A stretch of 64,000 bases of DNA from NCBI RefSeq assembly GCF_023715465.1, contig NZ_JAMBOE010000005.1:310001-374000 (forward strand), in the 5' to 3' direction. The stretch comes from Paenibacillus macerans. Its GTDB lineage: Bacteria > Bacillota > Bacilli > Paenibacillales > Paenibacillaceae. Under the pieces are notes generated by a model. That model was not told the origin of the DNA, did no database searches, and saw only the letters and a list, made by a program, of their open reading frames with translations. The position numbers and the translations under genes were made by a program. Positions 44,803 through 54,376 of this stretch are shown piece after piece; position 1 is the first letter of the stretch; each line of letters opens with the position of its first letter.

Positions 44803-45243
44803 CTACTTGGAATTGCGCTGCGCCTCTTGAATAAACGCCTTCAGCGTATCGTTCACCGACCATTCTCCGAGGGACACCCCGCGGAACGAAACCTTCACTT
44901 TATCGCTCCCCTCAGTGCCGGTCACCTCCAAATTCGGTGTGGAAATCGTAAACGTTCCATCCGAATTTTGCGTCAACTTGGCATCCTTTGCTTCTTTTTT
45001 CATCATATTCAAAACTTCGCTTTGGCTGATATCCACGAGTTGTTCCGTTGTGGCGGTCGCCGCTGCGCCGATATCCTTGAGTGATATACCGCTGTAAACG
45101 ATGATAATCGCTGCGATGACCAGCACCAGCGCCCATTTGACGACAGTCTTGACGAAATTCAGCACCAGAAAAAGAACAACCAGCGCAATGACGATAAACA
45201 GCCAATTTTCTTTCAAAAATGTGGTCCATACTTGAACATCCAT
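44803..45243 (-). CDS. small membrane protein of unknown function
   Basis: About 146 residues. Two hydrophobic helices (WLFIVIALVVLFLVLNFV and ALVLVIAAIIIVYSGI) are followed by a soluble C-terminal domain of about 85 residues with alternating beta-strand pattern (FTISTPNLEVTG, KVKVSFRGVS). I do not recognise the family. The ATG at 45243 is about 12 nt after AGGAG; a TTG at 45252 is closer to it, so the start is uncertain by three codons. Its position 90 bp upstream of the transglutaminase gene on the same strand suggests co-transcription. Confidence 0.7.
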   Translation of the reverse strand: MDVQVWTTFLKENWLFIVIALVVLFLVLNFVKTVVKWALVLVIAAIIIVYSGISLKDIGAAATATTEQLVDISQSEVLNMMKKEAKDAKLTQNSDGTFTISTPNLEVTGTEGSDKVKVSFRGVSLGEWSVNDTLKAFIQEAQRNSK

Positions 45244-45252
45244 TATTCGCAA

Positions 45253-45762
45253 ACACTCCTACACGTTTTTGCCGGCGGAGTTTTCCCTGACCGGCCCCAT
45301 TATATTCGGCAACAACACGGTTGCCTTTCCATTATACATGATGGCCCAGGCCGATGTCAGCTTAACCCCTTTGCCATCATAATACAGAGGGTGAAATCCC
45401 ACGAAAAGCAAAAGCGCATGCGATTTTCGTCGAAAGTCCCCGAAACGGGCGGTTCAACTGCAAATATGCAGTTCATTTCCGATAATACGCTACTTTTTTT
45501 CCAATAGCCGCAAATGAGATGTATTTTTGCACTTCAGCCGCTCAAAAGCGGAAATTTGCGAAAATTCAAATGTACTTTCGGCTTTTGCATTTGATCCATC
45601 GAGCCGTCCTTCCTCCCATAAGAAACGAGCAACTGCTGAAGCAGATTCATGAGGTCGCCATCAAAGTCAGGAAGCTTTCCGCTATTTAGACATAAGTTCG
45701 TCCTGGCAGGCGTACAAGTACAAGTAGAGCATCGTTACTATCCATGAGAGGAGGGCTAACGC
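45253..45762. other. intergenic region between divergent genes
   Basis: No gene is supported. Short frames here are antisense or chance. The stretch 45560-45720 is AT-rich and should hold the promoter of the MFS gene, but no clear hexamer pair was identified. Confidence 0.5.
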
Positions 45763-46932
45763 ATGAAAATCGCGTTCTGGCTGTATTTCTTTATGTTTCT
45801 CGCTTTCTTTGACCTGCACGCCCAGTATCCGATTCTGACTCCGTTTGCGTTGTCCCTCGGCGCGGCGCCGACGTTTATCGGCTGGATGATGGGGATCTAC
45901 TCCTTGACGCATTTGCCCGGCAACCTGATCGCCGGCCAAGGCGTAGACCGGCACGGCAGCCGGAGATACATGATTTTCAGCCTGCTTACCGCCGGTGTGC
46001 TGTTACTGCTTCAGGCGCATGTGACAGAGCCGTGGCAGCTGCTCGTCATACGCTCGATCAGCGGCTTTGTGCTGGCCTTTTTATCGCCGGCCTGCCTGGC
46101 GATGCTTGCTTCATTGTCCAATAACCCGGTGCAGCAGGGGAAATTGATGGCCGGCCACGGGGTCATGCATACGATCGCCTCCGTCGTCTCGCCGGCGGTC
46201 GGCGCGTTCCTTGTCGCCCAGTCGGGCTTTTCGCTCGCGTTTCGAATGCTGGGCTGGCTGCTGATTACAACAAGCGTCATCGCCATGTTCACCATTCACG
46301 AGCCCGCCAAAAAGATCAAGCCAGCCGCCCTGGAGCCGAAAGCAGCACCCTCCGGCATCCCGCTAAAGCTCAACGTCATTCCGCTTCGTTACTACCTTTT
46401 GTCGCTGGCCGTCGCCTGTTCCCAGGGCATTCTGTTTTTCGAACTTCCGCTGCAAACCGGCGGGGGTACGGAAATCATGCACACCGGCCTCTATTTCTCG
46501 ATCATCAGCCTGGGGGCGCTTGTGACCCTTTCGATGCTGTTCCTTAGCAAACTGTCGCCCTACAAGCGGGCGAGTTTCGGCATCCTGGGCGTTGCGCTCT
46601 GTTTTTTTGCTATGGCTGCGCTTGATTTCATCCCGCTTCCGGCGATCCTGTTCGTCCTTGGAATGGCCAAAGGCGTCGTCTTTCCGGCGCTCTCTTCCCT
46701 GTTTATCGACCTGAGCGGGGGACAAAGGCTTGGCACCGTATTTTCCCTGCAGTCGATCGCGACGTCGCTTGGCTCCTTTATCGGGCCGATCGCCGCCGGG
46801 GCGATGCACGGGTCGTATTCTCCCTACTTCCTGGCCTTTTTCCTGCTGATGCTGACGCTCATTTTGGTACCGCCGAAAAAACACGCCGGTGTATTGACGC
46901 CGCCGATCGGCGCCGAAGCCGGCCGTTCATGA
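45763..46932 (+). CDS. MFS transporter
   Basis: A 389-residue protein with about 12 predicted membrane helices and the MFS motif A variant GQGVDRHGSRRYM between helices 2 and 3. The central loop (about 185-210) is rich in Lys, Pro and Ala. This is the general size and layout of drug/proton antiporters, but no substrate-specific motif is readable. The ribosome binding site GAGGAGGGC precedes the ATG at 6 nt. Transcribed alone or with the short YjcZ-like gene 113 bp downstream. Confidence 0.88.
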   Translation: MKIAFWLYFFMFLAFFDLHAQYPILTPFALSLGAAPTFIGWMMGIYSLTHLPGNLIAGQGVDRHGSRRYMIFSLLTAGVLLLLQAHVTEPWQLLVIRSISGFVLAFLSPACLAMLASLSNNPVQQGKLMAGHGVMHTIASVVSPAVGAFLVAQSGFSLAFRMLGWLLITTSVIAMFTIHEPAKKIKPAALEPKAAPSGIPLKLNVIPLRYYLLSLAVACSQGILFFELPLQTGGGTEIMHTGLYFSIISLGALVTLSMLFLSKLSPYKRASFGILGVALCFFAMAALDFIPLPAILFVLGMAKGVVFPALSSLFIDLSGGQRLGTVFSLQSIATSLGSFIGPIAAGAMHGSYSPYFLAFFLLMLTLILVPPKKHAGVLTPPIGAEAGRS

Positions 46933-47045
46933 GCCCATTTTATGGTTTTTTCGCCCTCTAGGCCGCCGCACAGGACAGAGACGAACGCCCTACATAAGAT
47001 AAGGTGAAATCAGCTGATAACCAAATATAACGAGGTGAACCAAAA

Positions 47046-47240
47046 ATGAGCTCTTTAAACAATGTTTGGCCCGGCGCGGTTGGACCCGCCAATATTGGAC
47101 CTAATATTGCGCCTGTCAATGTTGCGCCTGTCAATGTCGCGCCTGTTCATCACGGCTTTCCCGGCTTCTGGACGTCAACAGGCACGATTCTCGTATTGTA
47201 CATTTTGCTGGTGATTATTCTCCACTCTACTTTTATTTAA
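47046..47240 (+). CDS. YjcZ-like short hydrophobic peptide
   Basis: A 64-residue protein. The N-terminal half repeats (A/N)-I-(G/A)-P-x-x-(V)A-P units (NIGPNIAPVNVAPVNVAPV). The C-terminal half is one hydrophobic helix (GTILVLYILLVIILHSTFI). This layout resembles the YjcZ family of small sporulation-associated proteins. The ribosome binding site GAGGTG is 8 nt before the ATG, and a strong terminator follows the gene, which supports it being real. The function is unknown. Confidence 0.75.
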   Translation: MSSLNNVWPGAVGPANIGPNIAPVNVAPVNVAPVHHGFPGFWTSTGTILVLYILLVIILHSTFI

Positions 47241-47265
47241 TGGGCTATGCAATAATCGCAAGCCA

Positions 47266-47298
47266 AACAGTCTGCCGTGCGGCAGGCTGTTTTTTTTC
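47266..47298 (+). terminator. terminator of the YjcZ-like gene
   Basis: AACAGTCTGCCG and CGGCAGGCTGTT form a 12-bp stem with a 2-nt loop region and eight T residues. Confidence 0.93.
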
Positions 47299-47377
47299 AT
47301 AGATATAACAAATTGCAAAGCTTATACTGGATAGGAAAATACCAGAAAAAATATTCGCGGAAAGGCGGCTGGTCCAC

Positions 47378-48139
47378 TTGGAATATTTGCAAATTACGAA
47401 GCAAAACATCGACGGCCAACACATTTGCTGCGCTTTAGGCGCCAAGCAATATGAAGCAGCCGTAAACGAGAAAAAAAGCTGGCTAAAGGAACGAATGGAC
47501 GAGGGCCTCGTATTTTACCGTCTGGACGACCGGGCCAAAGTTTTCATCGAATATTTACCGGCCGATCAAGCCTGGGCTCCTGTCGATGCGCCCAACTATA
47601 TGTTTATCAATTGCCTTTGGGTGTCAGGCAGGCATAAGGGGCAGGGGCACGCAGGAAGGCTGCTGGAGCGGTGCAAGGAGGACGCGGCGGCCCGGGGCAT
47701 GGACGGCATTGTGCATATCGTCGGAAACAAAAAGCTGCCTTACTTGAGCGATAAGGCTTTTTTTCAGCATATGGGGTTTAAAGCGGCGGATGAGGCCGAG
47801 CCTTATTTTCAATTGATGGCTTTAACCTGGAACGAAACCGCTGCTTCCCCTACATTCAAACCGCACGTCAAGCGGGCATCCGTCCCGGAAGATGGAATTT
47901 CAATCTATTACACGGCCCAGTGCCCATTTGCGGTTGGCATGCTTGAGGAGCTGCAGAGCGCGGCTCGCCTTAAAGGCGTTCCGTTTCGAGCCTGCCGGAT
48001 CACGTCCAAAGAACAGGCGCAGCAGGCCCCTGCGGTTTGGACAACCTTTGCCCTGTATTATGACGGAAAATTCGTCACGCATGAAATCTTGAGCGTGAAT
48101 AAATTCGATAAACTGCTGGAGCGGCTGCTTCAGGCTTAA
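47378..48139 (+). CDS. GNAT acetyltransferase with YoaP-like C-terminal domain
   Basis: A 253-residue two-domain protein. The N-terminal GNAT fold (about 1-150) has the acetyl-CoA loop region VSGRHKGQGHAGRLLERC. The C-terminal part (about 165-250) matches the YoaP-type domain that follows some GNATs: ISIYYTAQCPFAVGMLEELQSA, which also resembles a thioredoxin-fold CPF motif with one Cys. The TTG start follows AAAGGCGG at 9 nt. The substrate is unknown. It stands alone with a bidirectional terminator behind. Confidence 0.82.
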   Translation: MEYLQITKQNIDGQHICCALGAKQYEAAVNEKKSWLKERMDEGLVFYRLDDRAKVFIEYLPADQAWAPVDAPNYMFINCLWVSGRHKGQGHAGRLLERCKEDAAARGMDGIVHIVGNKKLPYLSDKAFFQHMGFKAADEAEPYFQLMALTWNETAASPTFKPHVKRASVPEDGISIYYTAQCPFAVGMLEELQSAARLKGVPFRACRITSKEQAQQAPAVWTTFALYYDGKFVTHEILSVNKFDKLLERLLQA

Positions 48140-48169
48140 CGGACTCCTCCAATCCGTTTTCACGCAAAA

Positions 48170-48217
48170 AACAGGGTGTCTCCCGCTGTACGATCGTTCC
48201 GGGAGCAACACCCTGTT
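48170..48217. terminator. bidirectional terminator between the GNAT gene and nrdF
   Basis: AACAGGGTGT (48170-48179) pairs with ACACCCTGTT (48208-48217), with an inner CCCG/CGGG pair; A-rich and T-rich flanks lie on the two sides. Confidence 0.85.
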
Positions 48218-48240
48218 CTTATTTAAAAAGCCCGGTCGGC

Positions 48241-49200
48241 TTAGAAATTGAAATCTTCGTCGGTCAGCGGCTCGACGTTCAGCGCCCGTACATAGCCGTT
48301 GCCTTTTTTCGAGAAAAAGTCGTGCTGCTTCGTATCGGTACGGATGCCGTTGAACACGATCGGATTGACCTCTTCCTCCTCGAACGGCGGCTCGAAACCG
48401 AGGTTCATAAACGCCTTGTTGGCGTTATAGCGCAGGAAGACTTTCACTTCGTCCACCAGCCCGATTTTCGTGTAAATCTGCTCCGTATACCGTTCTTCGT
48501 TGGCGTGCAAGTAATGCAGCAGCCCTTCCAGCGTTTCGTACACTTCCTTTTGCTCGTCTACGCTCATTTGCGCGTAGATTTCCTGGGCCAGCACGCCCAC
48601 GTACACGCCATGAATGCTTTCGTCGCGCAAAATCAGGTCGATGATTTCGCCGCTGCAGGTCATTTTGCCCTGACCAGCCAAATACAGCGGGTAGAAAAAG
48701 CCGCTATAGAACAAGTAGCTCTCCAGCAATACGGAGGCCGCCATCGCCAAATACAGCTCTCTCGGGGAGCGGATGTTGGTGTAGTACTGGCGGATCGTCT
48801 CCGCCTTCGTCTGCAGCATCGGGTTCTGTTCCACCCAGCGGAAAACCTCGTCAATCTCCTCATTGGAAGCCAAAGTGGTGAAAATGCTGCTGTACGATTT
48901 GGCGTGAATCTGCTCCATCATGCCCATAAATCCGAGTACGGCTTTACGCTGCAGGCCTTCCACATGCTCCATGATCTGCGGCATGCCGACGCCGCCCTGT
49001 ACCGTATCAAGCAGCGTCAGGCCGCCGAGGACCTTCATATATGCGTCTTTTTCATCGTCGTTTAAAGTCATCCAGGACATTTTGTCGTCGGACAACGGGA
49101 TTTCGTCATCCGTCCAGAACTGCATGATGTTCTGGTTCCAGAACATCATCGTAAAATCGTCGTCCGGACGGTTCCAGTTTACAGCTCGTAATGCGCACAT
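48241..49200 (-). CDS. nrdF: class Ib ribonucleotide reductase beta subunit NrdF
   Basis: A 319-residue R2 protein that holds the dimetal site and tyrosyl radical for deoxyribonucleotide synthesis. Family signs are [22 protein letters not shown] at the N-terminus (helix A), the carboxylate ligand regions ([13 protein letters not shown] with the radical Tyr; [13 protein letters not shown] with the EXXH-type ligands) and the C-terminal tail ending in DEDFNF, which docks to NrdE. It is last in the nrdI-nrdE-nrdF operon, 31 bp after nrdE. The NrdI partner supports a dimanganese cofactor. Confidence 0.95.
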   Translation of the reverse strand: MCALRAVNWNRPDDDFTMMFWNQNIMQFWTDDEIPLSDDKMSWMTLNDDEKDAYMKVLGGLTLLDTVQGGVGMPQIMEHVEGLQRKAVLGFMGMMEQIHAKSYSSIFTTLASNEEIDEVFRWVEQNPMLQTKAETIRQYYTNIRSPRELYLAMAASVLLESYLFYSGFFYPLYLAGQGKMTCSGEIIDLILRDESIHGVYVGVLAQEIYAQMSVDEQKEVYETLEGLLHYLHANEERYTEQIYTKIGLVDEVKVFLRYNANKAFMNLGFEPPFEEEEVNPIVFNGIRTDTKQHDFFSKKGNGYVRALNVEPLTDEDFNF

Positions 49201-49231
49201 CGCCGTTCGTTCATCCCTTTCTAATTCTCCA

Positions 49232-51316
49232 TTATACCGAGCAGGTCAGGCATTCTTCCACGGACAGCGCCTTCGTCCGGGTATAATACAGTGACTTCAG
49301 CCCTTTATGCGCGGCGTACAAATAATAACGCGCCAGCTGACGGGTCGTCACATTGCTGTTGACGTGAAGGATCGTCGAGATGCCTTGATCGACATGCGGC
49401 ACGATTTCCGCGATCAGATCGATCACCTTGAACTGGTCCATCTGATAGGCGGATTTATAGAAGAAAATATTTTCCCGGCTCAGATACGGCATCGGATAAT
49501 ACGTCGTCGAATTCGCGTAGGTCCGGGTTTCGATTTGCTCCACAACCGGCATCACGCTCGAGGTGGCGTTCTGAATGTACGAAATGCTGGCGGTCGGCGC
49601 AATCGCCAAACGGTAAGCATGGTACAAGCCGTTTTTCATCACCTGCTGCTGCAGCTCGGCCCAGTCCTGCGGAGACGGGATGTGCATGCCTTCGAACAAA
49701 GCGGACACTTTGCCGGTGCGCGGGCGGTAGTCCGTATTCAGATACCGTTCAAAATACTCCCCTGTAGCGTAGTCGGATTGTTCGAAGCCGGCGAAGGTTT
49801 CACCGGTTTGCACGGCGATCTCCATACTCTTTTCCAGGGAATAATAGTTCATCATCATAAAGAACGTGCGGGTAAAATCACGCGCCTCTTCGCTTTCATA
49901 GGCGATTTTGTTTTTGGCGAAAAATCCGTGCAGATTCATCACGCCCAGCCCGACGGAATGCATTTCCCGATTCGCTTTGGCGACGCCGGGAGCGTTGGAA
50001 ATATGCGTCATGTCGCTGACAGACGTAAGTGCCACCATTCCTTCATGCACGGACTCACGGATCTTCTTCCGGTCCATCACGTTCACGATGTTCAGGGAAG
50101 CCAGGTTGCAGCTGATGTCGCGGCGGATCGCATCCGTTTGCCCGTAATCAGCGATTTCCGACGTCTCCTGCAATTGGAAGATTTCCGTGCACAGGTTGGA
50201 CATTTTGATCTTCCCGACCTTGTTCAGCGCATGCTGGTTGTTGGCGTTGCTCTTATTCATGATGTACGGGTAACCGGATTCCAACTGGACCGTGGCGATC
50301 TTGGTCAGCATGTCGCGCGCGCTCATCAGTTTTCTTTTCTTAACCCGCTCGTCGGCGAGCAGCTTGTCGTACATCACGTCCAGATCCATGTCGTCCAAAT
50401 GAGTGCCGTAAGCTTTATATACGCTGTAAGGACCGAACACATAAAGCGGCTCGTTGTCCTTGGCCAGTTGATAGAACCGGTTCGGCACGATCAGTCCGAT
50501 CGACAAGGTTTTCAGGCGAATCCGTTCGTCAGCGTTGATTTTTTTGCTATCCAAAAATTCCGCGACATCCCAACCGAAAATGTTGTAATATCCCGCGCCC
50601 GAGCCTTTACGCTGACCCATCTGGTCAGCATAGGAAAAAGCGTCCTCCATCAGCTTCAGCACCGGCATGATCCCTTTGGCCGCGCCTTCCACGCCTTTAA
50701 TCGCCTCGCCGCGTCCGCGCAGCTTCGACAGGTTCACCGCCACGCCGCCGCCGATTTTGGACAGCTGCATGCAGGTGTTCAGCACGTAGTTGATCGAGTT
50801 CAGCGAGTCGTCCATTTCCAGCAAGAAGCAGGACACCATCTCGCCGCGCCGGCTTTTGCCCGCGTTCAGGAACGTCGGGGTGGCCGGCTGCAGCCGCTGC
50901 TCCATCATCGAACGGGCCAGCAGGCCGGCGGTTTCCGCGTTGCCGCGGCCGAGGTGCAGCGCCACCGCCGCTACCCGGTCAGGGTAATGCTCCAGATACT
51001 TGGACTTATCGTTCGTCTTCAGCGCGTAGTCGGTATAAAACTTCGACGCCGCCATATAAGACGGAAATTCAAAATGATAGCCGTGGGTAATGGCATATAC
51101 GCGTTCGACCTCGTCTTCCGTATACTGCTCGTACACGTTCTCGTAATAGTCGTTTTCGATCATGTACCGCACTTTATCGGTCGTGCTCGAAAAGGTCACG
51201 CTTTTAAGTTCGACTTCTTGCATAAATTCAGCGACGGCTTCCCGGTCCTTCTCCAATTGGAAGAACCCGCTCTCGTCCCGCTTCATCAACATGTTGTTTA
51301 GTTCAATATGCCGCAA
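49232..51316 (-). CDS. nrdE: class Ib ribonucleotide reductase alpha subunit NrdE
   Basis: A 694-residue catalytic subunit that reduces ribonucleoside diphosphates. Active-site cysteines are seen in ISCNLASLN and in NLCTEIFQ, a C-terminal redox pair in EECLTCSV, and the [17 protein letters not shown] block binds substrate phosphates. The N-terminus has no full ATP-cone, as is usual for class Ib. It overlaps nrdI by 14 bp. A long antisense frame (49307-51301) is a codon-bias shadow of this gene. Confidence 0.96.
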   Translation of the reverse strand: MRHIELNNMLMKRDESGFFQLEKDREAVAEFMQEVELKSVTFSSTTDKVRYMIENDYYENVYEQYTEDEVERVYAITHGYHFEFPSYMAASKFYTDYALKTNDKSKYLEHYPDRVAAVALHLGRGNAETAGLLARSMMEQRLQPATPTFLNAGKSRRGEMVSCFLLEMDDSLNSINYVLNTCMQLSKIGGGVAVNLSKLRGRGEAIKGVEGAAKGIMPVLKLMEDAFSYADQMGQRKGSGAGYYNIFGWDVAEFLDSKKINADERIRLKTLSIGLIVPNRFYQLAKDNEPLYVFGPYSVYKAYGTHLDDMDLDVMYDKLLADERVKKRKLMSARDMLTKIATVQLESGYPYIMNKSNANNQHALNKVGKIKMSNLCTEIFQLQETSEIADYGQTDAIRRDISCNLASLNIVNVMDRKKIRESVHEGMVALTSVSDMTHISNAPGVAKANREMHSVGLGVMNLHGFFAKNKIAYESEEARDFTRTFFMMMNYYSLEKSMEIAVQTGETFAGFEQSDYATGEYFERYLNTDYRPRTGKVSALFEGMHIPSPQDWAELQQQVMKNGLYHAYRLAIAPTASISYIQNATSSVMPVVEQIETRTYANSTTYYPMPYLSRENIFFYKSAYQMDQFKVIDLIAEIVPHVDQGISTILHVNSNVTTRQLARYYLYAAHKGLKSLYYTRTKALSVEECLTCSV

Positions 51317-51662
51317 CCCGGCTCACCTCCTGCTTAAATCTTTCCGCATCCTGTTTCGTGCCCGACAGCTCGAATTTGCCCACAACGGGAACATGATAGC
51401 GCTGCGCAATCAAATCCGCGCTCAAGGCAAAGCGCTCGCCCCAGTTGCGGTTTCCGCTGGCTGCTACACCTAGCAGCCGCTGATGGTTATGCTCGAGAAA
51501 AGCGGAGACCTTTGCCGGCACCTGTCCAAACCCCGTTGTATATGTAATCAGCACAAACGGCTCCTCCAGCGTCATATTCTCGTCAATTTGCACGGCCGGC
51601 AAATCGAGCTTCTGGATGAACCGTTTCACGTTTCCGGTTTTGGAATCATAGGCAATCAGCAT
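51303..51662 (-). CDS. nrdI: NrdI flavodoxin-like activator of ribonucleotide reductase
   Basis: A 119-residue flavodoxin fold protein. It has YDSKTGNVKRF (FMN phosphate loop), ITYTTGFGQVP and GVAASGNRNWGERF, all typical of NrdI. It supplies the oxidant that assembles the Mn-tyrosyl radical in NrdF. It is the first gene of the operon, 76 bp after the -35/-10 region with its NrdR boxes. Confidence 0.95.
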   Translation of the reverse strand: MLIAYDSKTGNVKRFIQKLDLPAVQIDENMTLEEPFVLITYTTGFGQVPAKVSAFLEHNHQRLLGVAASGNRNWGERFALSADLIAQRYHVPVVGKFELSGTKQDAERFKQEVSRVAAY

Positions 51663-51738
51663 CGTTACTCCCCCACTTTTCTTCTATTACGCGGTAAGTA
51701 TATGATATAGATGAGATACACACCAAAATCCACTTCAC

Positions 51739-51791
51739 AACAACATATTGGTGTACTTGTTTAATTTAATACCTATATATTGTGTTGTCAA
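51739..51791 (-). promoter_or_regulatory. nrd promoter with two NrdR boxes
   Basis: Minus strand: TTGACA (51791-51786), a 17-nt spacer and TAAATT (51768-51763). The plus-strand TACCTATATATTGTGT (51770-51785) matches the NrdR consensus at 13 of 16 positions and fills the spacer. A weaker box, AACAACATATTGGTGT (51739-51754), lies exactly 31 bp away, over the start site. Paired boxes three helical turns apart are the known NrdR arrangement. Confidence 0.8.
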
Positions 51792-52712
51792 CCTGGTAAA
51801 CGTCCCAAACCGCATCCAAATCCCCTGTGGATAATGTGGAAAATCGATGCAATCCCGCATCATACTAGGGTCCGCTGGGGGACAAGTTGTTGATAAAAAA
51901 TTTTTAAAAATTTTTCTATCAAAAAAAGATAGATTACTGTGCCTGGTACGGCAAACGGTTCCAGAAAAATGTTAAAAACGCTTGGCTAGACCTGCAATAA
52001 TAAAGACGCGTATCGGCGTCCTTTTATGACTCTAACTTCTACGTCAGAGCGATTTCCCTTCTTTCATGAGCCGAAGCGCCGAGGACTTCGGCTCTTTCAA
52101 TCTGTGGACGCTGCTCTAACGGACTCCAGCGACCTCATCCGCCCATTTCCCGGGTATTTCCAACCTAACGGACACAATTGACTATTTCGCTCTAAACGAG
52201 TTCATCCGGACCGATTCAACTCAACTTTCGCAGCAAAAAGTCGGCAGACAAGCCTTGATTTAGCTGGGTAAAGCAGCAATCCATTGCCGCAGTTGACGCT
52301 GAATCAGAGGCGGACAGTGTCTTCCCTAAACCGGGCAAGCAACTCGGCCGCTCCGCTGCGATTCCGCTCAAACATGGAAGCATGGAAGCGTCAACGATGA
52401 AGAGGGCCTCCGATCCGCCGAGGTCAGCGCATCTACCTTTTGCACCGTAACCGTTTCGAGCAGTGTCACAAATTGACGCCAGGTGAAGGGCTGTCTAAAG
52501 GGTTGGTGTCTTGGCGTCTGGGTGTCTTGGCGTCTGGGTGACTCGTGCCTTGGTGTCTTGGTGCCTCGGTGTCCCTACCCGCTGCTTGCCTTTGCACGAT
52601 TATCCCTCTCGTTAAGGGAGCAGGGGGTGGGGGGGGAGAGCAAGGGTTCCAAAAAAAGAGAGAAGAAAAAGAGAGGAGGAAAAAATGAGGCGGTTCAGGT
52701 GAGATTTTTGGC
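51792..52712. other. intergenic region with hairpins and short repeats
   Basis: No gene is supported. Notable items: a GAGCCGAAG...CTTCGGCTC hairpin with a T-rich end at 52068-52098, an AAAGACGCG...CGGCGTCCTTTT hairpin just before (about 52001-52025), TAACGGAC motifs (52118-52180), tandem GTGTCTTGG/CGTCTGG units at 52503-52580, and a G-run at 52620-52640. Confidence 0.5.
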
Positions 52713-52764
52713 TTGATAAGGGAACGTACGTTTGGTATAATGAAATAAAACGAACATATATTCG
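52713..52764 (+). promoter_or_regulatory. SOS-type promoter with two LexA-like boxes
   Basis: TTGATA (52713-52718), a 17-nt spacer and TATAAT (52736-52741). The spacer holds GAACGTACGTTT (52722-52733), and CGAACATATATTCG (52751-52764) lies just past the start site. Both are close to the Bacillus LexA/DinR box CGAACNNNNGTTCG, each with one or two mismatches. Confidence 0.65.
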
Positions 52765-52792
52765 CAAATTCTTGATACGGGGGCGAGCGAAC

Positions 52793-53694
52793 ATGGAGGT
52801 CAATACGGGAACGGAACTTCAACCATTCAGCAGCCGTTATAACAGCGAGCAGGCCTGCATGGAGGCGCTGATCGCGATGAAGTGGCAAGCGGCTTCGTCC
52901 GCCCGCGCTGCGCTCACACCCGGTGCAGTCGTTTGACCTCCCGGCATATCCCCTTATTCGAGTGTGGAAGGTGCAAACATCAAACGTCGGCTTTGGTCGG
53001 CACGATTTTTGAAGGAACACATCTGCCCCTGCCCAAGTGGTTCGAGGCCTTGGATTTATTCCTGCTTGAGGACGGCATCTCGGCGATGCGGCTGAGCAAG
53101 GTGATCAAGGTCACCTACAAAACTGCCTGGCTGATGCTGCACAAAATACGCCATGCCGTCGGAGAATTCGATGCCCAGGAGCTGCTCTGCGGAGACGTGA
53201 AGGTGAACAGCGATCTGTACGGGTGCGATCCGTCCCGGTGTCAGTTGTCGCAACCGTATGCCTCGGCGGTCATAGCAGGATGCACGGTGACGGAGTCGGG
53301 CGAGCCGGAGCAGGTCAAAATCCGCCTGGTGCCGCATAAGCGGGGAAGCGAAAACAGGGCAAACCGTCACGATCTAACCTCGTTCATCAATGGGCATGTG
53401 GATGTCCGTACATCGGCGGTGCAGTTGTTCTCTCAAGCCTTTCGGCTGTATGCGCCCTTGCGGAAAGTGGTGAGAGAGGCGTGGGTATCGCTGAAGAGTA
53501 CATATATAGCCTTGGGACTGAAGCATCTGCAGGCGTACCTCAACGAGTACACCGGACGCCGCCGGCTGCACCTGCCCGGAGCGGAAGAAACGATGCGGCA
53601 GAAGTTGCTGCACATGTGTGCGGCGGTTCCGGCGATCCCTTACCGCCAGCTGATCGCTCACCAACCGAACCAGCCCCTTGCGGCTGCGGCCTGA
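52793..53694 (+). pseudogene. IS1595-like transposase gene with a frameshift
   Basis: The ATG at 52793 (GGGGG at 8 nt) opens a frame starting MEVNTGTELQPFSSRYNSEQ and MEALIAMKWQ, the usual beginning of IS1595-family transposases, but it stops at 52928. From about 52889 the continuation is in another frame: GFVRPRCAHTRCS (first zinc knuckle), FECGRCKHQTS, GTIFEGTHLP, VTYKTAWLMLHKIRHA and the C-terminal KHLQAYLNEYTGRR. One missing base near 52889 explains it. The catalytic core is degraded: the usual DDE contexts are not clear after residue 100. No inverted terminal repeats were found. It has an SOS-like promoter. Confidence 0.75.
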
Positions 53695-54314
53695 TCGACA
53701 CGATGGAACGGTGGGGGGAGTTTGACGAAGAGCAACTTAATGGGTAGGGGTTAGCTTAATGCGAATCAACTTGATTGGTGTGAGTTAGCATGAACGGTGT
53801 GGCGTTGCTGCAGATGGAAGAGTTCAGGCTACAGCAAAATCACGGTCTTTTCGTTTCCCTCGCGTCTCGTCATTGGTCTCCTGTCTTGACTCTTGTCCGT
53901 TCTGTTTCACCTCCCCTAAACCTGCTTCCTTCTTCTAAGCCCGTCTAAATTATCTCGAACCGATCTGCTTCTCCACCAAATATTTTCTTCTCCCAAGCTT
54001 GTCTGTTTCTCTGCTACCCTGATCAAACGGGATGATCGTGCAAAGCGTCCAGACAGCGAGTGTTGATCTTCCGCCCACCCCAAGAAAAGAATACTTTAAT
54101 TCGTTTGGCAGTTGATTTAGGTCGGGCTGATGGTCTATAACAATGAAAGACACCTCTTCTATCTGATATTAGAAGCTCGTCACTCTCACTTTACCAAACG
54201 AAGCAGTATTTTTCTATTTTTCCAGCCGCCTATCTTAATTCTTTGAAAACCTTCAGCTCAAAGACTCAAGCTGATTTTTGCTCTGCGAAAGTAGAGTTAT
54301 AAATTCTAGTATCT
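53695..54314. other. intergenic region, no supportable gene
   Basis: A short frame (53950-54153, minus) has no family resemblance and no good ribosome binding site. A direct AACTTAATGGG...TTAGCTTAATGCG pair follows the transposase remnant. Otherwise nothing was recognised. Confidence 0.5.
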
Positions 54315-54360
54315 CAAAAAAACCTTGTCATACCGGCAAATAACCGTTATAACAAGGTTT
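54315..54360 (-). terminator. terminator of the microcompartment operon
   Basis: Minus strand: ACCTTGTTATAACGG and CCGGTATGACAAGGT form a long stem around a 7-nt loop, followed by seven T residues. It lies 17 bp after the acetate kinase stop codon. Confidence 0.92.
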
Positions 54361-54376
54361 ATTGACATTGACCGCA

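Noticed and set aside
49307..51301. 664-codon open frame antisense to nrdE
   Set aside because: It is a codon-bias shadow: fully opposite a well-conserved gene, with no family features and no independent start signal.
52466..53020. 184-codon minus-strand frame
   Set aside because: It runs across tandem repeats, the SOS-like promoter and the start of the transposase gene; low-complexity Pro/Ser stretch and no domain.
52793..53694. Programmed frameshift in the transposase gene
   Set aside because: No slippery heptamer or following stem was seen at the junction near 52889, and the downstream catalytic region is degraded, so plain decay is more likely.
53950..54153. 67-codon minus-strand frame in the gap after the transposase remnant
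   Set aside because: No family resemblance, no good ribosome binding site and no neighbour that would explain it.
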